Part shown: positions 20,951-35,387 of the stretch, in pieces
Layout of the letters: each line of letters opens with the position of its first letter
How positions within the stretch are numbered: the stretch's first letter is position 1
Origin: Ophioceras dolichostomum
Lineage: Eukaryota; Ascomycota; Sordariomycetes; Magnaporthales; Ophioceraceae
Direction: 5' to 3'
DNA: 64,000 bases
Assembly (NCBI GenBank): GCA_003049485.1
Contig: PYST01000203.1
Location: 1-64,000, forward strand
Notes under the pieces: model-generated
Told to the model about the DNA's origin: nothing
The model's input: the letters and a program-made list of their open reading frames with translations, nothing else
Database searches by the model: none
Translations under genes and position numbers: made by a program

Positions 20951-23900
20951 ATGGCAGGCCAGGAGCCCAGCGAGGGGCTCCTCGGCCCAGCCCTGGTCAC
21001 CTTCGCGGTTGATGGCGCCTATCCCGAGGAGGACCTCTCATCTTTGCCGATTACCGCCGACAAGCTTCCCGCTGCCATAGAGGCTCTTGGAAACGCCAAA
21101 GCGAAGCTCGAGGTACTAATGAACTACACCCCCCTTTCCACCCTCTCCTTAAGCTAGCTTCCGTGGCTCCTTATCTCCTAGACCTCTTGCTGAAAACATC
21201 TCCACACTTCAGGAGGACATCCACATCATAAACCAAGAGACGGCAGACGACGTAGCTTCGTGGTACAGCAATGCCAAGAAGCTCCAGGACGACATCAACC
21301 GCTCGAAGCAGCTTGCCAGCGACATCCAACGCCAGGCCGAGGAGCCAGTCGTGTCCGGGAAGACGGTTGAGGAGGCCGAGGCAAGAGCCGGCTTCCTCGT
21401 GAGGGAGTTGAACTACAATTATCAGCTGCTACAGACACTGCGGGATATCAAGGGCGTCAACGTCACGCTTGACGAGGTCGAGCAGGCCCGGAGCGAAAGA
21501 AGGATCCTAGATGCCCTACACCTTCTCGAAAGTACGTGCATTCCCCCTATTTATGTATTCGCGCTTCTGCTATCAACTTACGACCCCTTAACTGACCAGT
21601 CTCATATCCACAACGCAGAATCCTGGAAGCAGCTCGACGCCCTCTCAGTTGACAGTAACTGCAAAGCTAGCAAGCTCCTAAACTTGCGCGCGTTCGAGCT
21701 CAAGTCGGACGTCCACGTCGTCTTCGACCATGTGTGGAACGCGCTGGTGCACGTCGATGTCGACGGCGGGCAGCTCTCGGTGCAGCAGACGCGTGAAGGT
21801 GCGTACCGATGAGCCTGATGAGGAAAAGGTCCACCGGGGCCGAGGTAACGAGCCGGCCCCTTCGATAAGTACGCTAACGAGGATTGGTTTGAACAGATGA
21901 GGCTATGAACCTCTCAGAAGCCGTAATCGGGCTCAAAGCCTACAAGGAGGTAGATCAACGAATGGCCCAACTCTGGCATGGCCTAGACAAAGCTATTGTC
22001 GGGCCGCGCATGGATATACGAAGCACCTCTCTGCTAGCTGTCCAAGTTGACGATGTAAGTTGACCATCGGGCGGACGAGTGACTACCCCTGCTGCCCTCC
22101 GAATACTGACAGCCCGATCTTTCGCTAGTATGTTCTCCGCACACGAGGGGAATCCGACCAGACGATTAAGTCGCTATTCGCCGACCTGATTAAGGTCCTC
22201 ACATTCCTGGCTCAGTCCCTGCCTTTCGACCTTGTGCACGCCATCTCGGCCATAATGATGCCTGAAATCACGAGCCGCATTATCAATGTGTGGCTAGACT
22301 CGGCCGTTCCGTCTGCTCTATCAGAAATGGATCGCTTTGAGGACGTCATAGAGTCCACGAGGGAGTTTTGCGAATCTTTAACGAACCTCAACTTCTCGGG
22401 CTTTAGTGAGCTCCAGGAATGGGTTGATAGTGCCCCGAAGGTGTGGCTCTCCAAGTGCAGGGAGACGGCCCTAGATACCGTCCGTGCGAAGCTCTCACAA
22501 GGCTTGGGTGCTCCCAAGCAGGTAGAGAGGGTAGAAACACGGATGGTCTCTCGGTCAGAAGGCAAGGAGCTGGCGGCGAGCGGACCATCGGCTGCAGCTG
22601 CAGCTGGAGACTCTCAAGATTGGGATGCAGCATGGTCTGAGGAAGATGATGGACAAGCAGACGAAGAAGAAGAGAAGGAAAAAGAGAAGGAAAAAGAGAA
22701 GGAGAAGACCAGCGCAGCCGACGACGACGACGACGGAGCAGACGCCTGGGGCGCGTGGGGTGGCGATGATGACGAGGACGACACGGCGGACACCAAAGAT
22801 GCGGAGGCGAAGGCCGATGAAACATCGAAAGGCGATGACGACGAAGGAGACATCGCTGAAGCCTGGGGCTGGGGAGATGAGGACACCACCCAGGATGAGC
22901 CCGAGCCAGCGCCTAAGCCAGCAGCAACCGCACCTCCAGTCGCCTCGAAAGCGGCCAGCAATGCCAAGAAAGCCCCTGAGACCCGGGAGATGACGCTTAA
23001 GGAGACATACAACATATCGTCGATGCCGGACCCAGTCCTTGCCTTAATATTCGCCATTCTTGAGGACGGGGCTGCTTTGACCCATTCTAGGTATACACAC
23101 ACGTCTACACCTCTTACGAGCCTAACGAACTCTGACTTGCTGAGCGTGCTGACATCTCTGTTTTGGCGCCGATTTCCGGGCAGTCACGAAAACAGCCCTG
23201 TAACTGCCGCGGCGGCGGGCCTATTCAGCGTGCCGACCCTGGTGCTGGCCATGTTCAGGGCTATCTCGCCGTACTACTACTCCTCCGAGGAAGGGGGCAA
23301 CATGTTCCTCTACAACGACGCGACCTACCTGGCTAAGAACCTGGGAGACTTCGCGTCGAGATGGAAGACACGCGACGACCTAACTCCCCGCGCGCAGAAC
23401 ATGCTGCGGATCGACAACGACATCAAGGCCCTGCAGAGTTTTGCGAACCGGGCTTACAGCAACGAGATGAACATACAGAAGACGATCATCAGGGATCTAC
23501 TAGGAGGTGAGTTCAATCGATTATTTTTAATAACTGTCTCTTATGACGAAACCCTTTTTTGCTCACAAAGCCCTGTACGATAAATATCTGTCTTGTCTAC
23601 AGGGGAACAAAGCGTGATGGAGCAAAGCTTCATCGAATCGGCAGTAGCGCAAGTGCGGTCCATCGCCGAAACATGGCAGGGCATCCTGCCGAAATCCGCC
23701 TGGTTCCAGGCGGTCGGCTCGCTCGTCGACTCGGCTGCGGCCAAGGTCATCCGCGACGTGAAGGAGATGCCGGCGATCGGGCAGGACGAAGCCTACAACA
23801 TCGCGCACATGATCTCCAAGATGACGGAACTGGACGATCTCTTCCCACCCACATCCACTTCAGAAGGAGTAGAAGAACAGGAAGGGTCAGGGACAACTGA

Positions 23901-24138
23901 ACCGGTGCCGTCGACGGCGCAGTACGCAGAGTCGTGGCTGAGGCTCAAGTACCTGTCCGAGGTGCTGCAGTCCAACCTGCGCGAGGTGAGATACCTGTGG
24001 ATCGAGAGCGAGCTGAGCCTCTACTTCTCGCTGGACGAGGTGGTGGACCTCATCAATGCCAGCTTTGAGGACAATGCGAGGACGAGGGAGATCATCAGGG
24101 AGATTAGGCAGAATCCGACGCCGATGGCGAATAGGTAG
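20951..24138 (+). CDS. Dsl1/ZW10 family ER vesicle-tethering (kinetochore-related) protein
   Basis: Dsl1/ZW10 is a core subunit of the Dsl1 (NRZ) complex that captures COPI vesicles at the ER; the animal form also acts at kinetochores. Exons: 20951-21112, 21213-21531, 21619-21798, 21897-22054, 22129-23090, 23184-23506, 23603-24138, all in phase, giving 879 aa. Seen: helical N-terminal part with coiled-coil character; a central region with SLPFDLVHAISAIMMPEIT, typical of the family; an acidic linker (about 435-530) with a Lys-Glu run and three Trp pairs (Trp438/442, 480/483, 519/521); then the C-terminal domain with AMFRAISPYYY and a helical end. In yeast Dsl1 the acidic loop with tryptophans binds the COPI subunits delta- and alpha-COP; the same job here is an inference. 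The 93-nt intron at 23091-23183 has no in-frame stop. Confidence 0.9.
23091..23183 (+). other. Probable stop-free 3n intron in the Dsl1/ZW10 gene
   Basis: The donor GTATAC and acceptor GGGCAG lie in the same phase and flank 93 nt without in-frame stops. The encoded stretch is Thr/Ser/Leu-rich and out of character with the surrounding helical domain, which argues that it is spliced out. Confidence 0.65.
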
Positions 24139-27100
24139 TGTAGGTGTACTTGGTGGGTGAGGGGAGAGCGTGATGGATAGATTGATCCAGGGGAAGACGA
24201 GGGGGAGAGAGAGCATACAAAGCAACGCAATCTCTCACTCGCTCACCACCACCACTTCCTTACACAAGGGAGGTGCTGTCGCCATGTGGTCTACGTGACG
24301 GAGGACGACGAGGACGAAAGATTACGCGAACACGAAAGGGACGGACGGGTTTCAAGAGAGCTGTACAGAAAAGTCACCAGAGCACACCGGCTTCACTTGC
24401 CTTCGCCTTTGCATCGGAGAGGACAGTAACGAAATATCACAAACAATACACATGCACAACACGCATTGCACCCGTCACAAGACATTTCGCCGAGGTAGAG
24501 TCGTGGTTTCCGACTTCCCGACGACTTGAGATTGATTTATTCCTCTCTTTGTGCGTCGTTGGCCATATAACTCTCATCTCACTTTCGTACGAGAGTTCTC
24601 TGCATGCTGCATCTGGACTTATGTTGGCATTGGCGACTTTCATGGTCTGTAGGTTAGGTAGGTAGGTTGGTAGCTTTTTTTTTTTGCCCCTGGAACTTCA
24701 AAGGGAGGGGGACAAGGTGCGAGCGAGTTGGTGACATTTCTCCCCTCTCTCGCTTCCCGCGGCAGCATGCATGCAATGAGTTTTTTTTTTATTTGCACGC
24801 GATATTTTCTTTTGGTTTGCCTTTCTTCTTGTGCGACGGCGTGTTCCCTTCGCAGAGTAATGAAAATGAAAGGAGGGGAAGAAGAGGATGCAACTCTACG
24901 CGTGCGTTCGTTCTTGAACGTTCAATGCCTGCTCCTCATCATCATCCCTCGCCAACCACTTCGTTCCGAATAATTGCAGCTTTCAGACCGGTGAGCGACG
25001 GAATGAGTGATCGTCTCAACGAGTGGACAGGACCGGAGAGGACGGAGGGACCATTCCGTATTTCGTTTTCTCCCGGACCCCATCCCTCTCTCCTATCCTC
25101 CTCCCTCTTCCTCCCCCTCCTCCTCCTTTTCTCTCTCTCTCTCTCTCTGTCACTCCCTTTTTCGACCCCTCATCTTCTGTTGGGTTTCCCAGAAAGGCCA
25201 TCTACTGTAGATCCATTTACTCCCTTTCGCCTCGAGATATCTCGAAGGCAGATAGCTACCAGTGATCCATGTCCCTACCTAGGTAACTAGGTACCCATGT
25301 GCTTCGCTAGCTCACGTAGCCAGCCAGCCTTCCGTGCCACGAGCCCGTAATATTGTGTGTCTCAGACAAGGGAAGAAGGAAAGAAGGGAAGAAGAAAAGA
25401 AAAAGCCCGCGTGCGTACGTGAGTGACCGCGCACGTGTGACTGGACATGACCGAGTGACCGACTACTGATTAAATCCAGATGCCTACATTTCTCCTTCCT
25501 CCCTCCCACCTCCCTCTCTTTCCTCCCTCGCATGCAAGCACGCACGACACAAGTTGAAAGAGGTGTGACGAGGAAGGGAGCAAGGAGTCGGGACTAGACA
25601 GGACAGGACCAGGTCCAAATTGCAGTTTATGTCAAGTGCGCAAACAGATGACCCGAGAGAGCGAGGAGCGAGCAGCGAGGAGCGGTGAGCGTTGAGCGGC
25701 TCGGCTTGTTGCCTTCTTTGGAGATTATCGCAAGTGCAGGTTCGGAGGGAAACGAAGGGAGAAACGAGCGATATAGCCCGTTGCCTGCTGTTGTGTGACG
25801 GGACATTTGTGCACTTTCTGCTGCAGTTGCCAGTAAGTAGCACCGATCAGGGGGAAAAGATATTGTCACGAGAACAAGCACATGCATGATCATTATTATC
25901 ATCATCCTCGCCGACATCATGGTAAGTGGGTGGCAAGTCAAGGTCAAAGTCCAGAGCCCAGAGTTGGTTGTCGGGGGCAATGCGTGCCACAGATAGATAG
26001 GTAAGGTATTATTGAAAAGGGCCGTCGAGACATACACACATGTAAAGAAGAAAAGTATCGATACAAGCTGGAGACTTTCCTGATCTCGACCCAACCAAGC
26101 GCCAACCCTAGCTGGGCTCCAGCTATATGCCCTACACCTACCAACCTACTTACCTACTTAGGTACTACCTACTGCACCTCGACGCCCGCTCATGCAAGGC
26201 CTGTGACGGTGTGAACATTCACGCATGCATACCTGCTCGTAATTATTATCATCACATTCATCCCTCTCGTCTGATTTCTGCTCTGATGATATTTACATGG
26301 TAAAACCGCGAAACAGACTAGAAGACGACAGGCGAGACAAAGAGAAGCGTTCCACGGCGTCTTGTGTGTGGTGCGAGCCAGACAGCCACCAGACAGCCAC
26401 TGGCTTCTCTCAATCCTACAAGTCCCAAGTCTCAGTCCAGTCCGCCCGCCTGCGCGATCGACCCATTTTGACGCCGCTGCTGCTGCGGTTGATGGTGATG
26501 ACGATGATGGTGGTGCTGGCGCCCCTTCTTTTGTGTCGCCGGGGAGGCCTGTGGGTAGTGGGCCGTCCGACGTGGAGTGGCATTCTGGTTGGCTCCCCTT
26601 CTCCCTTTTCCCTTTTTCATTCCCGATATTGGTGACACAGCAGCCAGCACCCAGCTGCCCAGGGGCGCTGCGTGCAGGTGGGCGGGGCAGTTATGGCTTG
26701 ATGGGGACGAGGAAGAGGAAAGATGAGGAAAGAGGAGGAGAGAGAGGGTATCGAGAAGGTGTTTACCCAGGTAGGTACCTAGAGGTAGTAGCTTAGTATG
26801 TTAGGGTTAGCATAGAAATGGATGGGATGGAATAGGTATGCATGCATGCAGGCTGTTTTCCATGCGTCGCAGGTGTCACGGCGTGTTGTGGTACGCATGA
26901 GCGTGGGGCGAGAAGCTAATATTGGTTGAGAGGAGAGAGCGAAGACGGTACACGAGATGAGATGCCGGGCGAGGCCGTGGTGGTGATGGTGAATGGATGG
27001 ATGGATGGGTCGCTGGTTGGTTTGTTGGTTGGCGAGGTTGGTTAGTTGGGCAGAAGGGAGAGGTGGAAGGGGGAAGGAGGAGGGGGCCAGACACGATAAC

Positions 27101-30100
27101 AGACGGGAGGATGATGGGATGTCATCGTCATCGTCATCCTCGGTGCTAGAACGCTTGCTCTCTTGTCACGTTCTTGTACTGCAACGCATACATTAATCCG
27201 TAAGACGGTGAGAATTGCGGCTACCGAGGGACTTACTTCGAGGACTCCGCCGAAGGAACAGAAGTGCCGTCGGGGAATCCCTTCCTCCACCTTCCCACTC
27301 CCCTAATCCTTCCGCATTCTCTGGGCCAGTCAGCTTCTAGTGCCTGCCCGGCAGTGATTCTTTTTTTGTCATTCCCTTTCTTCTTCTTGTGTTCTTTGTT
27401 CCTTTTCCTCCTATTCTCCACATCCTCTCCGGATTTCGTATTCTCCTCCACAAAGAAATCCATGGCGACATAGATGCCAAGGCCAACCACAAGAGGAAGA
27501 GGCGCGGTGAGTGATGACGATCCATACATATGGGGTCCGGGATATGCAGAAACATACGGAGAGATGATGCCATGCAGCCAGCTAGCTCAAGCTGACCATC
27601 GCCTCACCTCGTTCTCTCCCTCTCTTTTCTCTCTTCTCTTCTTCGTCGTCATCATCAAATTCTCCGAGACGGCCGTCTCTCATCATCCACTCTGATCGTA
27701 CAGTAGCAGTAGTTAGCCTGGCCCACTTCCCACACCGACGGCCATGGCACTTCCGCCGCCTCGTGTGATGTGGACTATGTGGAGGAGGTGATGGCGATGT
27801 AGCAGCTGAGTAGATACGACAACAGTTCGGAGGAATGGCGACGGAACAATAGGTATGTAGGTAGGGAGTTTAGAGACAACCACGAAAATGCCACTAGCCC
27901 CCAAACGCCTCGTTCGATCACCAGTCCCTAGGAAAGAAGAGGTGTGACTACCAACTAGCCAGCCGCGGCCAGCCACGGCAACACCGAGAGGTGCGTTCGT
28001 GACCCTCCTTGTCTCAAACGAAGAGAAGAGCGGTGATGGGGAAGAGCAGGAGGTGGGCTTCGGGCGGTGCGTGGACCATGAATAGCCACCCCTTCCCCCC
28101 GGCAGTCGAAATAAGGCTACCGGCTACTGTCAGCTAGCAAACCTCATATTGCCTTTTTCCTTCTCACCTTGCGAGCCAATGACGGTTGACGGAGCTCGGG
28201 GATCGGCTCGGAGGTAGTTGAGGTGTGTTGTTTGTCCTACCGCCACAAACACACACCCACACACCAAAACATTCTATCCCCCTCCTCCCATGCGGCTGGC
28301 TGCAGGAGGAACCAGACTTGGAAGCTATATGCGTTTTGTTTGACTTGACACTCCTTGCTTCCACACATCATAATCACGTTGAAAAGAGAATGCCTATTGT
28401 CTTTTACAGAGACAAGATCGAGGGTAAGTAGGTAGGTAGGCAAGCAGACAGGTAACTAAGGTGACATAGCAAGGGCATTTCTGTATTTTTCTCCTTTTCT
28501 CTCTCTCTCCTCTGACCATGACGCCCCGTTTGTATGGGTCATCAAAACATGGGGGCCATATGTTCTGTTTTCTTAATTACAAATGTCTCGCCTCAGCTGT
28601 GTTGCTTTTCCCTCTCCCTCAAATCTGCAGATAGTTTGCTTGGATGGAGTACCGGAATTGTAGACACGCAACAAGGGTGACCCACGACCTCACACGACAG
28701 CGGGGGAGGAATGATGAAATTTTTTCCCCCCTTCCCCGTCAAGTTATGCATGATGTGTGTACCTCTACTTCACACCTGGTACAAAAGCAAGACGAGGCTA
28801 TTCTTGTCCTGTTTTGTCTGTTGGCTTGAACTTTCCCCGACTTCAAGGTGTCCGGGACAGGGAGATGCCGGCGAGAAATCAATCTAGTTGGAATCCTGAT
28901 AATGATTATGACGATAATGGATGATGATGAGGACCACCACAACCGACTAACCAGTTCAGTTCCCACATCTAGGTAGGTAGATAGGTATGTAGGAATTCTA
29001 CGGTTGGCTGGCTGGCTGGGTGTGGATTGCGGTTTTGCTTTGTCGTCTCTTTCGTGTAGTGCGGTATCAAGAGGCGATAGTCGCCATCCATGTGCTATAA
29101 TACATGTACGCTCTCCAACAAGAGGCACTCAGCTGCGAGGTCCTCCCCGAACCCGAAAAAGTTCAAAAATTGGTTGCGCCCTACAATAGGCTGGTCCCGG
29201 TTCCCGGGGGTTCCAAACATTCATTGCCAACTGCCACTTTTTTTTTCTGTCCCCTTCAACTTCCCGTATCGTCGGTGGTGCGAGGCTCCGCATTTGGCCA
29301 TGAGCCACGTAACAGGCGGAAGCTGACTGATGTATGGAACATCCCTGAAAGCTCACCTAGCTCTCTCTCTCCCTGCAGAGCTCCACACCACTGCTGAGTG
29401 CGAAGAAGAAAGGACTTTGCTTGTTCGTGTGCACTATTACTGGCCCACTAATTGAACTAGGTAGTCAACAGGAAACAAGGCAATGCAGAGGCTGGCTGGT
29501 TGGTACTATCGTTGGTTCATCCACATCGGTGGTGGCAATAACTAAACCCCAGTCCTGACTTCTGTTCTGGCGACTCTTTTTTCGGTTTCCCGAACATATC
29601 CACTCGACTACCCGCTTCCAAAAATACGTCCATCATCATTCGGTATCATCAACTAGGTGGAGAGAATGTGGGAGGGAGACTGGGGAAATAGGGGGTTGAA
29701 ACATCCTTCCAAAGGCTTCATCAACGTGATTGTGGGTGATGAGGCTATTAGTCGCTTCAGCTTCCTTCTTAGGCAGTATTCTCTTTTCGTGTGTTCCCAC
29801 TCCCCTTCCTTTCTTTCTCCCGAGCCACACACGGGCAGGGAGCGTGTCTCAGGTGACATGCCCGTACAGGGTGGGTGTGAGTGCATCAAGAACGAGCGCT
29901 GCCAGCGAAAGACGTATTCTCGTTTGTTTGCTGGGAAGAGACCTGTTATGTGCACCTCTCGGTTGGTGTGTGTCTGTGTGTGAGGTGTCTCTGTGTCCCT
30001 CACGCCAGACAGACCTCGCCATACTGACGTGGCACATCACCACATTCTCCGAGGAGGGGGGACCTGCTCGGTCCAGGTGTTGTTGTTGTACATGTCTGTA

Positions 30101-30974
30101 TATGACAGGCAGTCATATGTCTCATCTGGGCCATGTTCAGTCCAGGCAGTCCGTCGGTACCCAGATAGGTTGGCACTTGACAGGCTAGGTAGACAAGACG
30201 GGAGAAGGCTAGACAGGCCTAGTCGGTCCTCGTAATCGCCTGTGGCCCATATAATAATCCTGCAAGGTCGATCACGAAGGAAGCCTGCTTGCCCGTCCCT
30301 CCGTCTGCCCGTCTGTGTGTACGTATGCTTTGGCGGTGAGAGAAGGGGAGTGAGCAAAAAGGGAATAGAATAAGGACTCAAAGGTACCTTTACCCATCAT
30401 GTACAAGACACTGACACAGAGGAAAGTCGGCTACGGCAGTCATGGCGTGTGTGTATGTGCGTGCGTGTCGTGTCCCAAAACGGTTCATGGCGCCCTAGAT
30501 GATGAGGATGATGAAAGAAGAAAAGGTCTTATCTTTCTTCCTTTTTTTGATAACTCTCCTAAATGCGACGCGGGAAGGACCAGGGATGACACTGACTGCA
30601 GGGAACTCGTCGCCCCCCGACCCCATTTCCGTCCGGATTAGGAGTCTTGCATACATTCATAGAGAATGGGATGATGGATGGATGAGACAGAAAGCGGGCA
30701 AAACACCAGGGACATCAAAAAGAAGGAAAGAACAGGGTCGGTTTCCCGACACTCTGGGGTGACAGCTCACAATGGGATTATGTTCTTTTTCGTGAACCAC
30801 AACTTTTCACGCTTACCGCATGCATGAGGCTGATGAGGGGTGGAGGGGGGAGTTGTGAGTAAGCTTGCGGGAAAGGGGAAAGAAAATATTTGAACAAAAG
30901 GGTTCAAGGAGGCAACGATAGGGAGATATTAGACTCGGGACCAAAATCCCTCATGTGACTTACCGTAGTATTCC

Positions 30975-31012
30975 CCATCATCATCATCATCATCATCATC
31001 ACCATCATCATA
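30975..31012. repeat. CAT trinucleotide microsatellite
   Basis: About twelve CAT units with one CAC interruption. It lies in the gene-free region. Confidence 0.85.
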
Positions 31013-34000
31013 ATCGTGTGTGCGAGCCGCACGCCCGTAAGTTGTATTGGATTCCTAGGCCTTGTGAGTGGGCTTTGTGAGCGGAAGACGGGGTGGGAAT
31101 GCCGTCAAACGTGAGGGCAGGATGGTACGAGAAGGCAATGTGGGAGATATATGACGGAAAGAGAGAAAAAAGCGAGGCCTGGAGCACAGAGTAAAGTGAT
31201 AGAGAGACCGCCTTTTCCCGAACTCCCTCCAACCAACCTCCTCTACGCTCTCCTGTCCTCAACCAACAAGCCCAACTCTTACCGGACCCGGAACGGGAAC
31301 GGCAATGTGAATGGGAAAGAGAGAGCGAGAGAGAGAGGAGGCAAGAGGAATGAATGTAAGAGAGAGAAAGAGGGGAAAAGTGGCACACTAGCGCCATAGG
31401 ACCTTGAGCTGTCACGTTGCACAACATGACATGAACCTTGTCTCGGACTAGCTTTCCAGTATGCAGCAGCGTGGCGGCGTCGAGAAAGCTTTCGCAAGGC
31501 TCACTTCCTTCCTCCCTCTCTTCCCCCTTCTATCTCTCCTCACCGGCAAGCTGAGGTTAATGCAGGTAGGTATATGTGAAGGTTACATATTGCATTTTTT
31601 TGTGATGAAATATCCGTGCACAGTCCAGCCTGTATCTGTATATGTATGTGTAGGGCGACGACTGCAGCTTTTCGGAGGTGGAGTGACACACTTGCTGACG
31701 AGAGGGGAAGCAGAAAGCGAGCGAGGGGAGAAAAAAAAAGGAAATGGAAAAAGCCGGTCCTGCTGGTTGGGGGCCGGTCCCGACCGCGAGATATCATTTC
31801 CTCCGTTCGCCGCCACCGGCCTCTCTCTTGCGTGTGCAACATCATCCGTCCAGCCAGCCAGCAGCCCCGGTGCGTCAGGCCAAAAACGTGGGGATTGGTC
31901 GGCGTACGAACCAACAGGCTTTGAGACAGCACGGCCAAATACAATCGATTTCTTCCGGCTCCGAATGTGATGAGAAAGAAGAGACCTCCGAAAGGTTGCA
32001 GACGAAATATGACGAAGAAATGAACAATACCTACAATAAAAAGCAAACCGGAAAAAGGACCGTCTCCCCCATCCCACCCCGTCTTTCGCCTTCACCGGTC
32101 GGTGGCGCGGGACCTTCCGATGCCGAAACAACCACGTGAGAGCAGAGAGCAGTCTTCAGGCGGCGCGAACGCCGAAAGTGTGTGTGGTGCGTGTGCGTGT
32201 GTGGTTGGGTTGGGGAAGAAAAAAAGGGGGCGGGATTAGGCAAGGAGACCGGCGAGCGGCGATTTCGTCCTTTGCCTAAGGATAGCTGCCGCTGGTGCTG
32301 CTGGTGCTGACTGCTGTTGGCTGGCCCTTGCTCCTTGCCCTGACCCAGAGGACCGGACTTGACAGCAGTGCTGTGGTGGTCCTGTGAGAGCAAGAGAAAG
32401 AGGAGGGGGAAAATGTGACACGTCACAAAAAAGCACCGAGCCTCGAGGCAGAGCTGACCACACTGCGGACCAGCATCAATGCTGACAGAGACAAAAGACC
32501 GAGCCGTGGTGGGCGCCAGTCCAGGGCATATGTGGTTCGGGTACTGCTAGCTTGATTTGTTGTTGATAGCATGTGCAAATGAAAAGGACCAGCTGGATGA
32601 ATGGCGTGTAAAATAGATGCCTCGCCGACTGGGGAGTGCCTTGCTCGCCCATGTATCAATCTGTATCAATCTACTTGAGAGACAATACGGGAGAAGAGGT
32701 AACAAGAAAACCAAGATCGTAATAGCTCCACGGTGATGGGATGGGGAGCCCACAAGTCCTCATGCTTCCTAGGTAGCTTTGCCGAAAGGGCTGAGCCGAG
32801 AAAAAGTGCGAATGCATCCAGATAACGCCGCAGATGTACGGGCAGTCGTCGACCTCGCCATATCTTTCCCAAATAAAGCAAGCGTCATTGTGAAGGGGAT
32901 ATGCAAGAAGAGAGAGAGAGGGAGGGAGGGAGAGAGAGACATAGAGTAAAGAGCAAAAGGAGGAAGGGAAGCAAGAAGAGGGGCGGCAGGAGAAGCAAGC
33001 AAAGCATGGAATGCTTTGATGACGCTTGCCTGTCTGCATTGCGCACGTCGCTGTCGTCGTCTTGTGCTGCATCACAGAAGGATCGACTGCGTTCCTCGCA
33101 ATATGATAACAGCGGGGTCCCTAACCAACCAACGAGAAGCCAATGAGAAGAACGCATTATTCGGTCTTGTGACTCGACAATGCTTTCCCGACAAGGCTCG
33201 GGTTTTTGAGGGAAGACGCGGGGGACGAGAAAATGGGACCGACAGCATCAAAAGAGGCTGCATATAGGTGTGGGGAAGAAGGCATCACAGGAGGAAGACC
33301 GGCTCGCTTGTTGTTGCTGATGCACGCACTGCACACGCAAGGGAGAGAAAAGGGAAAGGGGAAGGAGAGGAGGGGGGAGGGGGTGTGGACATGAGAGGCA
33401 AAGAGAACAAGAGATATGAGCGGAAAATATGAGTCCAAGACATCCTTTTTGCTTTGCTGTATCTCACTGCAGCAGCACACGGTCCTACATGATAAATTGT
33501 GAGATATGGGGATATTTTGGGAAAGCTGGTTCGCCTGTGAAGGTGCGGCAGCGAGAAGAAAAGCAAGACAAAAAGCGTGGGGTGGACTGCATATTTGTCC
33601 CAATCGAGAAGTTGTCCGAGCGACGAAACAGAAGAAAGTGCGGGACAGCAGTGGAAAAGAGAGACAACGAAGCCGAGCCGGGCTGCCCGCTCTGGGCTTC
33701 CTTCGAGCAAGGCGGAAAGCAAGGAGGTGCTTCGTCGGAAGGGACCTTGCTTGTCTGTCCGTCGGCTGGGGCGCTACGCGGGCGATCTACCTCGAGAGCG
33801 AACGTGGAGCGTATCTCCTCCGATCGACCGGAGCGGCTCCTCTTCTGATATCAATTCTCCATATTCCGCCCCCTGTAAAGCTTGAGGTGCTGAGAGGTAC
33901 CGATCGCCCTCAGGGCTTGGCAGGTCCATGACCACACCCAGGCAGCCAACGACAGCTCGCCAGCATATCACCTACATGCCACTGGACGTGATTGTTACCT

Positions 34001-34427
34001 GCTTGTTACCTCAACAGAACTCGCACACTGGTCGGCTTGTCCAGCCTGCCCATCGATCGTTTGCCCGCAATAGCCGCTCTGCACCCGTGAATCTTGTTGA
34101 ATCCCTTACCGAGGGCTGATCTCGTGGCCGCAAGGGAGGATGGGGGGCCCTTTGGAACCTCTTTCGACCACGGACCCTCACAGGATATGAGTTGTCCTCT
34201 TCTTGGCCCGTAGGTGGAAGATGGGAGCCGAAAGAGAATGAGGGGGGAGACAGAGGAAAAGGGTGGGTGATTGACACACGAAAACGGGGACACAGGAGCT
34301 GCACGCACGCTTGCGTTATTGGAGTATTGGAGTCATTGGTGGGACGGACGGGATGGGAGGAGACGAACAACAAAATGGAGGGTGGAGGATGTCGTCGGCT
34401 GGAGTCGCTTGCTTCTCCCTCCCATGC

Positions 34428-34472
34428 AGGAGGAGGAGGAGGAGGAGGAGGAGTAGGAGCAGCAGCAGCAGC
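34428..34472. repeat. GGA then GCA trinucleotide microsatellites
   Basis: About eight GGA units pass into five GCA units after a GTAGGA interruption. It is a compound microsatellite in the gene-free region. Confidence 0.8.
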
Positions 34473-35387
34473 ACATAATAACCTGTCGTCGGATCGGAAT
34501 GACTGTTCTCGATCGATTGCAGCCAAGAAGGAGGTTGAAATGGAGTAGTGCAATGGAGAAGGAGGAGGCCACGAGGCGCCAGCGAACGGGGCGAACAAGC
34601 AAACTAACCTCATTGACGGCTGGACACTTCTCGCTTCTCACTGGCGCATTCAGTCTCCGTGATGATGCAGCTTTCCATCCTCCATCGGCCTCTCCCGGCC
34701 GACCGCTGTAGCAAATGAAAATGAAGCTCATGTAAGAGGATAAGATAATGTTCTGCTAACACCCTGCACAGCTGTTGGCCGGCAGCTGAAGGTTGGTGAC
34801 TTCGGTATCATGGCTGTAGCTTTCTCAATGACTGCAAACGTACGTCACGCTACCCGGAGCAGCTGGAGAGTTCCACACAGCGGAAGCGACACAACCACCA
34901 ACAGAGCACACAGGGCAGGAGCAGCTGTCCGAATGATCCGAACGGGCGGGAACAGCTGTCTGTCAGGGGATGGAAAGGGACATGGAGGGAAAGTGCGCAG
35001 GTGGGGCGAATAGGGAAGGCTTTGCCAGGGCGGATTCTGGAAAATTACCACTCTAGGATCACCTGGTGCTCACGAGACAGGTCGGAAGCTCAGAGAGCAA
35101 CAAAGAAAAAGATTAGGAAATAGAAAAATAGGATCTAAGGAGAAAAATTAATAAAAAAAAAGTAGAAAAAGGGTCGAGGGCGACGAGAGAGATGCCTCGT
35201 GATTAATCACTCGTTCACCATCTGAGGCTTGCTGGCCTGCCTGCAGTCGGCTTTCGGCCCACCCGAGCCTGGAACGATACGTACCCTACAGCTGTACGGA
35301 ATACAAGGCCAAGTGAACTTTTGAGGCGACGGTCTCTCTGTCACGTTTTGTTATCATGCAAACCTACCTGCATGTTCTGTGTAAGGG

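Noticed and set aside
26801..26810. TTAGGGTTAG, an interstitial telomere-like sequence
   Set aside because: Under two repeat units; expected by chance in a region rich in TAGG motifs.
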